A stretch of 37,024 bases of DNA from a virus. Within the stretch, counting starts at the first letter, position 1; the number at the start of each line of letters is the position of its first letter. Of the stretch, positions 1-4,095 are shown piece by piece. Where the stretch lies: the IMG/VR virus record IMGVR_UViG_3300030061_001847, positions 1-37,024 of that record; one strand, written 5' to 3'. Below the pieces are notes generated by a model. The model worked only from the letters and a program-made list of their open reading frames with translations. It was not told the origin of the DNA and made no database searches. Position numbers and translations under genes: made by a program.

Positions 1-69
1 TTACAACAAGAAGAAATTAAAGTCCCCGCAATATATAAACAATTAGAAGTAATCCCATTCACTGATTAA
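1..69 (+). CDS. C-terminal end of an unidentified protein (partial)
   Basis: The first 22 codons of the window are open and end at a TAA at 67-69. The visible tail, ending IYKQLEVIPFTD, has no motif that I recognise. The start lies outside the window. It is in the same orientation as everything that follows and is probably the last part of an upstream phage gene. Function unknown. Confidence 0.6.
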   Translation, partial: LQQEEIKVPAIYKQLEVIPFTD

Positions 70-129
70 CAACATGATTCACTTACTTACATTAACATTA
101 GTATTACAAACTTCTTTCTTTTTATTATC

Positions 130-282
130 ATGAACACAAATGAATTACAGTCTTATTTTGCACAAAAAGCAAAGGAAGATAGAAACCAAACTCAAGGATT
201 ATCATCACTAATTGATAACTATGAGGAACAAAAGCAGAAACAATATTGTTATAAACCTTACCGTACTCTTCATAATTACTAA
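130..282 (+). CDS. small hydrophilic protein, 50 aa, unknown function
   Basis: ATG at 130 opens a 50-codon frame ending TAA at 280-282. The product is polar and rich in Gln, Lys and Tyr (ends YKPYRTLHNY), with no membrane segment or known motif. There is no clear Shine-Dalgarno sequence. The ATG overlaps the TGA of a 19-codon hydrophobic frame (74-133), and the next frame starts 2 bases after this stop. That tight head-to-tail packing is the main support. It belongs to the run of tiny accessory genes at the left of the window. Function not recognised. Confidence 0.5.
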   Translation: MNTNELQSYFAQKAKEDRNQTQGLSSLIDNYEEQKQKQYCYKPYRTLHNY

Positions 283-284
283 CT

Positions 285-446
285 ATGAACACTTATTCAT
301 CAGATATGTATAACGAAATCCTCGAATATGAGAACTTTCGTTATGGTAAATTCCTAGAGATTCCCTATCCCATTATCAACAACTCAAACAAACTACATCA
401 TGGAACTAAACAACAACCCGACACAATTACAAGAGCAAGCGATTAA
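285..446 (+). CDS. small protein, 53 aa, unknown function
   Basis: ATG at 285 starts 2 bases after the previous stop, and the frame runs to TAA at 444-446. The first 40 residues (MNTYSSDMYNEILEYENFRY...) are acidic and aromatic and look like a genuine small protein. The last 16 codons overlap the start of the next gene at 400 in another frame, a longer overlap than elsewhere here, so one of the two starts may be misplaced. No Shine-Dalgarno sequence or known motif is visible. Confidence 0.42.
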   Translation: MNTYSSDMYNEILEYENFRYGKFLEIPYPIINNSNKLHHGTKQQPDTITRASD

Positions 447-609
447 CTTAGTAGATACGATTGAGGACGTTGCTGAATACTTTTGTGATGAACATTTTAT
501 AAGTGGTGAACAATTTTATGTAATGATGAAGGCACTAATTGATACAAAGCTAAGAGAGTTTCCATTTGATTATGAACAATTTGAGAAGGATATATACGAT
601 GAAGAGTAA
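400..609 (+). CDS. small acidic protein, 69 aa, unknown function
   Basis: ATG at 400, stop at 607-609. The product is acidic and predicted mostly helical (LQEQAINLVDTIEDVAEYF..., FDYEQFEKDIYDEE at the C terminus), with no membrane segment. It has the look of the small acidic proteins common in T4-like cyanophage early regions, but I cannot assign a family. Its 3' end contains the GAAGGA ribosome binding site and the ATG of the next gene (11-base overlap), so the two are probably translationally coupled. Confidence 0.6.
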   Translation: MELNNNPTQLQEQAINLVDTIEDVAEYFCDEHFISGEQFYVMMKALIDTKLREFPFDYEQFEKDIYDEE

Positions 610-796
610 TACAAAAGGACTTATGATTGATCTTAATAAGAGAAGAGAACTGTGTGAGAGTATATATCAATTAATAAGGCAAGATAAGGAAATTGCAGAA
701 GAACTAATTGACGAATATGTGTACTTGTTGGATGATAACAGAGTGGACGAATTAGCAGACTTATGTAATGATGAACTGAGAGAGTATGATGACTAA
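599..796 (+). CDS. small acidic helical protein, 65 aa, unknown function
   Basis: I choose ATG 599 because GAGAAGGA at 583-590 sits 8 bases upstream. An in-frame ATG at 566 would add 11 residues but lies deep inside the previous gene, and ATG 623 (preceded by AAAAGGA) is an alternative. The protein is strongly acidic and helical (ELCESIYQLIRQ, EIAEELIDEYVYLLDD, DELADLCNDELREYDD). It overlaps the upstream gene by 11 bases, and the next small frame begins inside its last codons. Function not recognised. Confidence 0.6.
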   Translation: MKSNTKGLMIDLNKRRELCESIYQLIRQDKEIAEELIDEYVYLLDDNRVDELADLCNDELREYDD

Positions 797-875
797 GTTA
801 ACAAGAAACATATTAAATTACGTCTTTTATATTATACTCGGAAGGATACTAATTGCACTACTATTTGGAACATAA
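786..875 (+). CDS. small membrane peptide, 29 aa
   Basis: ATG ATG at 786-791, overlapping the end of the previous gene, then 29 codons to TAA at 873-875. The sequence MMTKLTRNILNYVFYIILGR... carries one hydrophobic stretch (about residues 11-27, broken by an Arg) with Lys and Arg near the N terminus, as expected of a single-pass inner-membrane peptide. AGAGAG in front could serve as a weak ribosome site. A terminator starts 12 bases after the stop, so this is the last gene of the first cluster. No family assigned. Confidence 0.45.
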   Translation: MMTKLTRNILNYVFYIILGRILIALLFGT

Positions 876-887
876 CGTAACAGACTT

Positions 888-923
888 ACTCCCCTTGATT
901 AACACATAGTCAGGGGGAGTTTT
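888..923 (+). terminator. intrinsic terminator after the first small-gene cluster
   Basis: An 11-bp stem (888-898 with 910-920, one G.U pair) closes an 11-base loop and is followed by TTTT (920-923). It lies 12 bases after the 29-aa gene. The U-tract is also the first four bases of a TTTTCCACA box. Confidence 0.8.
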
Positions 924-1196
924 CCACAGTTTATAACACTTACCTGTGGAAAACTATACGAATTAATGTTATTTTACCCTTATAAATAGCAAATTAAATG
1001 TATATGAGCGATGTAAAGGTTTTCCACAATATGTAATGAATAGGGAGTTAATCTGTGGAAAAGGTATCAAATAGTGTGGAAATAATGTGCTTAAATGTTA
1101 GTATCTGATGTCATCTTAGCGAGCACAGTATAACACGAACTCGCTTTAATTGTCAAACCCTCGTTTATATTTTGTAGGGTTATTACGTTTTCCACA
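920..1196. promoter_or_regulatory. cluster of DnaA-box-like sequences (candidate origin)
   Basis: TTTTCCACA occurs exactly on the + strand at 920-928, 1020-1028 and 1188-1196, and as its complement TGTGGAAAA at 945-953 and 1054-1062. A sixth copy with one mismatch (TGTGGAAAT) is at 1075-1083. Boxes 1/2 and 3/4 form two convergent pairs whose first members are exactly 100 bases apart. All fit the bacterial DnaA box TTWTNCACA, and TTTTCCACA is the form I recall for cyanobacterial origins. An AT-rich stretch follows the last box, as in many bacterial origins. Seen: the boxes. Inferred: binding of host DnaA and origin function. Another host or phage protein could read the same palindromic pairs. 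Confidence 0.6.
981..988 (+). promoter_or_regulatory. T4-type late promoter octamer TATAAATA
   Basis: TATAAATA is a perfect match to the T4 late promoter -10 element read by gp55-modified RNA polymerase. It sits between the two convergent box pairs, about 300 bases before the next frame, so a transcript from it would cross boxes 3-6. It could also be chance in AT-rich DNA. Confidence 0.4.
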
Positions 1197-1230
1197 GTTA
1201 TAAGATCATATCTAAATATACTAACAATAC

Positions 1231-1259
1231 TTGACAACAACTCTCAGATATTGTAGAAT
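1231..1259 (+). promoter_or_regulatory. sigma70 promoter TTGACA-N17-TAGAAT
   Basis: The -35 TTGACA (1231-1236) is consensus, the spacer is 17 bases and the -10 TAGAAT (1254-1259) differs from consensus by one base. The predicted start is near 1266, about 24 bases before the ATG at 1290. This is the layout of an early promoter used by unmodified host RNA polymerase. Confidence 0.75.
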
Positions 1260-1289
1260 ACTAAGTAACACCAACTCCCCCTAAGTCTG

Positions 1290-1463
1290 ATGTCAGTTCT
1301 TTACAGTCAAGCAACGAAGAGTAAGTATAGAATAACATTAGAAGTTGATGCACTAAGTGACTTTAACCCACATCAAATTGACTGGCGTAAAGTATTAGAT
1401 ATGCAAGACAATGAGGAGGTACAAAGTGTTATTGAAGACATGAGTAATCCTGTCAGTTGGTAA
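1290..1463 (+). CDS. small protein, 57 aa, unknown function
   Basis: ATG at 1290, TAA at 1461-1463; first gene behind the 1231-1259 promoter. The product, including YRITLEVDALSDFNPHQIDW and the C terminus SVIEDMSNPVSW, is soluble and acidic, with a probable beta strand followed by helix. The HQIDWRKVL stretch resembles small cyanophage proteins that I remember only as hypothetical. The start lies inside the second copy of the direct repeat TCTGATGTCA (1286-1295). No strong Shine-Dalgarno sequence is visible. Likely an early gene given the promoter. Confidence 0.65.
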   Translation: MSVLYSQATKSKYRITLEVDALSDFNPHQIDWRKVLDMQDNEEVQSVIEDMSNPVSW

Positions 1464-1517
1464 CATCAAGGGGGAACCAATAAAGTGTTTCTATAGTATA
1501 ACACAGCATTCACAATT

Positions 1518-1634
1518 ATGCCTAACAGAGTATCACAAACCTTTGCAGAATTTCTATTGGAAAATGCAAACAATGGTGATGAAATCTTAGCAGTCCTCGA
1601 TGATATTGTAGAGGGTGCAGATACCTACCTATAA
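1518..1634 (+). CDS. small acidic protein, 38 aa, unknown function
   Basis: ATG at 1518, TAA at 1632-1634. The sequence MPNRVSQTFAEFLLENANNG... ending AVLDDIVEGADTYL is an acidic, probably helical micro-protein and resembles short hypothetical proteins of T4-like cyanophages. The bases before the start, CACAATTATG (1511-1520), are identical to those at the glycosyltransferase start (2249-2258), which suggests a shared translation-start context in the absence of a good Shine-Dalgarno sequence. It is probably transcribed from the promoter at 1231. Confidence 0.55.
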   Translation: MPNRVSQTFAEFLLENANNGDEILAVLDDIVEGADTYL

Positions 1635-1657
1635 GTAACAACAATTAAAGCACAGAT

Positions 1658-1688
1658 TAGGGGCAGGTTGTTTATACTTTGCCCCCTA
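1658..1688 (+). other. stem-loop in the leader of the third small-gene cluster
   Basis: TAGGGGCA (1658-1665) pairs with TGCCCCCTA (1680-1688) with one bulged C and a 14-base loop. No U-tract follows (TAATGTG), so it is not a classical intrinsic terminator. It could be a processing site, a weak terminator or part of a regulatory leader. Confidence 0.35.
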
Positions 1689-1703
1689 TAATGTGTGAGG
1701 CAG

Positions 1704-1723
1704 TTAGTGTTACTTAGTGTTTA
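1704..1723 (+). repeat. 10-bp tandem repeat upstream of a promoter
   Basis: TTAGTGTTAC (1704-1713) is followed at once by TTAGTGTTTA (1714-1723), eight of ten bases identical. The period is about one helical turn, and the array ends 8 bases before the -35 box at 1732. That is where activator half-sites are usually found. Confidence 0.35.
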
Positions 1724-1731
1724 GACAGTTG

Positions 1732-1761
1732 TTGACACTTAGTACCGCAGTATGCTACAAT
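1732..1761 (+). promoter_or_regulatory. sigma70 promoter TTGACA-N18-TACAAT
   Basis: Consensus -35 TTGACA (1732-1737), 18-base spacer, -10 TACAAT (1756-1761, one mismatch). The predicted start is near 1768. It would serve the 1772-2207 cluster, although the first frame there would have almost no leader. Confidence 0.65.
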
Positions 1762-1771
1762 TGTTTATAGC

Positions 1772-1885
1772 GTGTCTGACACATATTGTTGGGGCGTTGT
1801 TGTTATCGTGGCGGTTTTCGTTGCCGTTTTAAAAAAAGCAAAAGTCCCTAACCTACAAAAGTGGGTACATGAGAGTTATTTCTAA
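1772..1885 (+). CDS. putative small membrane protein, 37 aa
   Basis: GTG at 1772, TAA at 1883-1885. The product MSDTYCWGVVVIVAVFVAVL... has a single hydrophobic segment at about residues 7-20, then a basic tail (KKAKVPNLQKW), the pattern of an N-out/C-in single-pass membrane peptide. The start is only a few bases after the predicted transcription start, so it would be nearly leaderless unless transcription reads through from 1231. It overlaps the next frame by 17 bases. No ATG alternative exists in this frame. Moderate doubt. Confidence 0.4.
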   Translation: MSDTYCWGVVVIVAVFVAVLKKAKVPNLQKWVHESYF

Positions 1886-2003
1886 AACAATTAGAATAAA
1901 AAAAATCCCCCAAGATAAAAAGTGGTTCGATTACCATTTCGATTCTTGGGATTTTTGGTGTCATATATACAAAAAAATCCGCAGTAAAAAAATCGCCCTA
2001 TAA
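1869..2003 (+). CDS. small basic, aromatic-rich protein, 44 aa
   Basis: ATG at 1869, TAA at 2001-2003. The sequence is very basic with a cluster of aromatics in the middle (KKWFDYHFDSWDFWCHIYKK), which could suit nucleic-acid or membrane-surface contact, but I know no family. It overlaps the preceding frame by 17 bases, and its stop lies in the AAGG ribosome site of the next gene, so the operon packing supports it. The DNA also contains an imperfect stem-loop (about 1900-1957), so this stretch might instead act as RNA. Confidence 0.5.
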   Translation: MRVISKTIRIKKIPQDKKWFDYHFDSWDFWCHIYKKIRSKKIAL

Positions 2004-2009
2004 GGTTTT

Positions 2010-2207
2010 ATGGAAGAAACAGTCTATCACATATACGCAGCAGATAAGTGTCTATACAACTGTCTGAAGGAATCGGAGTTTAAACATATGTGGAGTAGAC
2101 TGGAAGAGATGGGAATAAAGGAGTTATCATATGAGAAGTTACCACCAGGTATAGGAGGTATTAATACGGTTAACTGGAAAGAACCTGATGGTGCAGATTC
2201 TTATTGA
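2010..2207 (+). CDS. small protein, 65 aa, unknown function
   Basis: ATG at 2010 with AAGG at 2002-2005, 4 bases upstream; stop TGA at 2205-2207. The product (YHIYAADKCLYNCLKESEFKH... ending WKEPDGADSY) is soluble. The segment FKHMWSRLEEMGI...LSYEKLPP resembles short T4-like phage hypothetical proteins that fold as a helix followed by a strand. It has three cysteine/histidine residues near the N terminus but no full metal motif. The -35 box of the next promoter overlaps its stop codon. Confidence 0.65.
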   Translation: MEETVYHIYAADKCLYNCLKESEFKHMWSRLEEMGIKELSYEKLPPGIGGINTVNWKEPDGADSY

Positions 2208-2232
2208 CAGACTACATAAAATACATTATAAT
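2204..2232 (+). promoter_or_regulatory. perfect-consensus sigma70 promoter TTGACA-N17-TATAAT
   Basis: Both hexamers match consensus exactly (2204-2209 and 2227-2232) with the optimal 17-base spacer. The predicted start near 2239 gives a short leader to the ATG at 2256. It should be among the strongest early promoters in the genome and would be read by unmodified host polymerase. Confidence 0.85.
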
Positions 2233-2255
2233 TGATATGAAGGTATTACACAATT

Positions 2256-3053
2256 ATGGCAAAAGGATTTACTGTTAAAGCCAATGCACCCACAAAGAAG
2301 AAGGAAGAGTGGGACATTGACGCAATTAAAGCAAGAATGAAAGGTAAGACTATAGTATTCTGTCTTCCTGGTCGTGGGTGTTCTTTCCAGTTTCTGAAGA
2401 GTTTTGTGCAGTTATGCTTTGACTTAGTTCAGAATGGGATGTCTATCCAAATCTCACAGGACTATTCCTCAATGGTTAACTTTGCGAGATGTAAGTGTCT
2501 TGGAGCAAATGTTCTCAGAGGACCGAATCAGATTCCATGGGACGGGAAACTTAAGTATGATTACCAACTATGGATTGACTCGGATATCGTCTTTGACTCT
2601 AACAAGTTCTGGCAGTTATGTGACGTATCAGTTCCTGCTGAAGTAGTCGGAGAAGATGGAAGTTGGGATGAAAGTAAGGAGAGACGTATTGCTGCTGGTT
2701 GGTATGCTACAGAAGATGGTAGTACTACATCTGTCGCACACTGGTTAGAAGAAGATGACTTCCGCAAGAACGGTGGTGTTATGAACCACGAAACCGTCGA
2801 AAGTATCTCGAAAAGAAGAAAGCCTTTCACAGTAGACTACACTGGGTTTGGTTGGGTTATGATTAAGAAAGGCGTTTTCGAGGGACTCGAATATCCTTGG
2901 TTCGCTCCAAAGATGCAAGTCTTTGAGTCTGGTAAGGTACAGGATATGTGTGGAGAGGACGTATCGTTCTGTCTAGACGCTAAAGAAGCAGGTGATGAGA
3001 TCTGGTGCGATCCTCGTATCAGGGTAGGCCACGAAAAAACTCGTGTTATTTAA
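2256..3053 (+). CDS. GT-A-fold glycosyltransferase-like protein, 265 aa
   Basis: The protein has the marks of a GT-A nucleotide-sugar transferase: beta strand and loop KTIVFCLPGRG at residues 31-41, a DxD-type metal/sugar-nucleotide motif in LWIDSDIVF (Asp108 and Asp110), an acidic catalytic-like motif CGEDVSF (Glu234, Asp235) and a late histidine in RVGHEKTRV (His259). There is no signal peptide or membrane segment, so it should act in the cytoplasm. It resembles a conserved cyanophage protein known to me only as a hypothetical or putative glycosyltransferase; the acceptor (virion protein, host lipopolysaccharide or DNA) is unknown. The start is ATG 2256, with GAAGG at 2239-2243 about 12 bases upstream. 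It lies behind the perfect promoter at 2204, so strong early expression is expected. The fold assignment is fairly sure; the activity is inferred. Confidence 0.7.
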   Translation: MAKGFTVKANAPTKKKEEWDIDAIKARMKGKTIVFCLPGRGCSFQFLKSFVQLCFDLVQNGMSIQISQDYSSMVNFARCKCLGANVLRGPNQIPWDGKLKYDYQLWIDSDIVFDSNKFWQLCDVSVPAEVVGEDGSWDESKERRIAAGWYATEDGSTTSVAHWLEEDDFRKNGGVMNHETVESISKRRKPFTVDYTGFGWVMIKKGVFEGLEYPWFAPKMQVFESGKVQDMCGEDVSFCLDAKEAGDEIWCDPRIRVGHEKTRVI

Positions 3054-3056
3054 ATT

Positions 3057-3152
3057 ATGTTTATTATGACAATTGCTGCGTGGCTCGGTTTATTCACGAT
3101 TCTTGGTATTATAGGGGGTGTATACCTTCTAAACCTTTATAACCCGCATTGA
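3057..3152 (+). CDS. small membrane peptide, 31 aa
   Basis: ATG at 3057, three bases after the glycosyltransferase stop; TGA at 3150-3152 overlaps the next ATG (TGATG). The product is almost wholly hydrophobic (IAAWLGLFTILGIIGGVYLL), one membrane-spanning helix with a GG/GxxxG-like face that often mediates helix packing. No signal or known family. The stop/start overlaps on both sides argue that it is a real member of the 2256-3446 operon. Confidence 0.55.
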   Translation: MFIMTIAAWLGLFTILGIIGGVYLLNLYNPH

Positions 3153-3328
3153 TGGATAAACGTTATAATATACGTTATAAGGGTGATATACTTCACCCTA
3201 ATGTTTCTATAGAAGAATGTAGCAATCTCTTATCAAGTATTGCAGAACGCTTCTATAGTGGTGAAGATGATGAAGTTAACCCTAGTTTTTTAGAAATGGA
3301 GGAAATTGTTAATGGCCGCATGGAATAG
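3152..3328 (+). CDS. small conserved-looking phage protein, 58 aa
   Basis: ATG at 3152 overlaps the previous stop; TAG at 3326-3328. The protein begins MDKRYNIRYKGDILHPNVSI, continues EECSNLLSSIAERFYSGE and ends in an acidic helix. The pattern RYNIRYKG-x-LHPNV-x-EEC is one I associate with a short protein found in many T4-like cyanophages, of unknown function. The last 17 bases overlap the start of the next gene, whose ribosome site (GGAGGA, 3298-3303) is inside this frame. Confidence 0.65.
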   Translation: MDKRYNIRYKGDILHPNVSIEECSNLLSSIAERFYSGEDDEVNPSFLEMEEIVNGRME

Positions 3329-3446
3329 TGAAAACACAATTGAGGCAAAACCGAAAAAAACTCGTCAGGGAAGAGGTAAACATAGCAAATATGCCGCCTC
3401 CTCTCGTAACAAAGCACCGAAAAGGTATCGAGGACAAGGTAAATAA
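3312..3446 (+). CDS. small very basic protein, 44 aa
   Basis: ATG at 3312 follows GGAGGA (3298-3303) by 8 bases, the best ribosome site of the left region. The product MAAWNSENTIEAKPKKTRQG... ends SRNKAPKRYRGQGK and is rich in Lys, Arg and Gly with no hydrophobic core. It resembles a small conserved cyanophage protein with the tail YRGQGK. Likely disordered and able to bind nucleic acid, but no function is established to my knowledge. Its stop codon lies within a late-promoter-like octamer (3442-3449), and the terminator follows directly. Confidence 0.7.
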   Translation: MAAWNSENTIEAKPKKTRQGRGKHSKYAASSRNKAPKRYRGQGK

Positions 3447-3449
3447 ATA
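3442..3449 (+). promoter_or_regulatory. late promoter-like octamer AATAAATA
   Basis: AATAAATA spans the stop codon of the basic 44-aa gene. A late transcript beginning 6-8 bases downstream would start inside the left arm of the following terminator and so escape it, running into the 52-aa gene at 3494. Confidence 0.4.
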
Positions 3450-3450
3450 C

Positions 3451-3476
3451 AAGGGACTCTTCGGAGTCCCTTTTTT
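3451..3476 (+). terminator. strong intrinsic terminator with TTCG tetraloop
   Basis: AAGGGACTC (3451-3459), loop TTCG (3460-3463), then GAGTCCC (3464-3470) and TTTTTT (3471-3476). The GC-rich part is a perfect 7-bp stem capped by an extra-stable tetraloop. It closes the early operon that begins at the 2204 promoter. Confidence 0.92.
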
Positions 3477-3493
3477 ATTGCAACGAGGTCCAA

Positions 3494-3652
3494 ATGGAAG
3501 AAAAAATGCTACGTGAAATTGCAAACGATGCAATAACACCCAAGAAAACAAATAAAAAAGTGCAAAATGACCTTTATGAGAGGGTAGAAGACAATGAATT
3601 CTATGAAGGATTGGACTATGACGACCAAATGATACCCTCTGCAGAAAGTTAG
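3494..3652 (+). CDS. small acidic protein, 52 aa, unknown function
   Basis: ATG at 3494 with GAGG about 6 bases upstream; TAG at 3650-3652. The product (MEEKMLREIANDAITPKKTN..., YEGLDYDDQMIPSAES) has a helical N-terminal half and an acidic C-terminal tail. I recognise no family. It stands alone between the strong terminator and the late promoter of gp25, so it probably depends on the octamer at 3442 or on readthrough. Confidence 0.6.
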   Translation: MEEKMLREIANDAITPKKTNKKVQNDLYERVEDNEFYEGLDYDDQMIPSAES

Positions 3653-3657
3653 TCATC

Positions 3658-3674
3658 AATCCTTAATAAATAAA
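3658..3674 (+). promoter_or_regulatory. late promoter of gp25/gp6/gp7 block
   Basis: AATCCTTAATAAATAAA contains the T4-type late octamer AATAAATA (3665-3672), ending 21 bases before the GTG of gp25. The same 17 bases recur unchanged before gp8 (21012-21028). Confidence 0.75.
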
Positions 3675-3693
3675 CAATAATTGCTGTATTAAT

Positions 3694-4095
3694 GTGCCTA
3701 TAGAACGAGTTAGCCAAGGATTTAAGGATATTAGCATGACTTTTCAAGTTAATCCCCTTAATTCAGACCTCATTGGTCTTAAAAATGAGAATGCTATTGC
3801 TCGTTCTGTAAGAAATATTGTTTTTACTTTACCTGGAGAGAAGTTCTTTGATGAAGATTTTGGATCTAGAATCTCTGCTTCCCTTTTTGAGAATATTGAT
3901 GACATTTCTGCAGCAGAAATTGTCGATGAGATAAGACAATCGATTGTTAATTATGAACCAAGGGTAGATTTACTTGATGTACAAGCATTTCCTAACTTTG
4001 ATAACAATCAATTTGATGTTCGTATTGTATATGAAATCATAGGAGCTGATGTTCCTGCTCAAGAATTGCAATTTGCACTACAGTCAACCAGATAG
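3694..4095 (+). CDS. 25: gp25-like baseplate wedge protein, 133 aa
   Basis: Baseplate wedge subunit of the GPW/gp25 family, which carries a lysozyme-like fold without need of catalysis and helps form the inner baseplate. The hallmark is NIVFTLPGEKFFDEDFGSRI at residues 41-60, and the length (133) matches T4 gp25 (132). The start is GTG 3694: the ATG two bases earlier runs into a stop after three codons, while the GTG frame gives the N terminus MPIERVSQGFKDISM that I recall for cyanophage gp25. A shorter start at Met15 is possible. It is directly followed by gp6 with no gap, as expected for proteins that meet in the wedge. Expressed late from the promoter at 3658. Confidence 0.93.
   Translation: MPIERVSQGFKDISMTFQVNPLNSDLIGLKNENAIARSVRNIVFTLPGEKFFDEDFGSRISASLFENIDDISAAEIVDEIRQSIVNYEPRVDLLDVQAFPNFDNNQFDVRIVYEIIGADVPAQELQFALQSTR

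Larger units (their letters stand above)
876..1289. other. 414-base gene-free, structured intergenic region
   Basis: I see no credible reading frame here. The stretch holds the terminator (888-923), six TTTTCCACA-like boxes (920-1196), a TATAAATA late-promoter octamer (981-988), two weak inverted repeats (AGCGAG 1118-1123 / CTCGCT 1140-1145; AACCCT 1156-1161 / AGGGTT 1176-1181), one copy of the direct repeat TCTGATGTCA (1104-1113; second copy 1286-1295), an AT-rich segment (about 1197-1262) and the promoter at 1231-1259. This density of signals is unusual for a phage that packs genes so tightly elsewhere. Confidence 0.7.

Noticed and set aside
74-133. 19-codon hydrophobic frame (MIHLLTLTLVLQTSFFLLS) whose stop overlaps the next ATG
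   Set aside because: Too short to tell from chance in AT-rich DNA and without a ribosome binding site; only the ATGA overlap speaks for it.
566-598. Longer start (ATG 566) for the 65-aa gene
   Set aside because: It would overlap the preceding gene by 44 bases, whereas ATG 599 has GAAGGA at a proper distance.
1658-1688. Stem-loop read as an intrinsic terminator
   Set aside because: There is no U-tract after the stem; kept only as a structured leader.
1920-1957. GGTTCGATTACC resembles a tRNA T-arm
   Set aside because: No matching acceptor, D or anticodon arm can be drawn around it; the flanking pairs form a simple hairpin instead. I saw no tRNA in the window.
3309-3659. 116-codon minus-strand frame
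   Set aside because: It spans a terminator and two forward genes with good starts, and its sequence is low in normal protein character.
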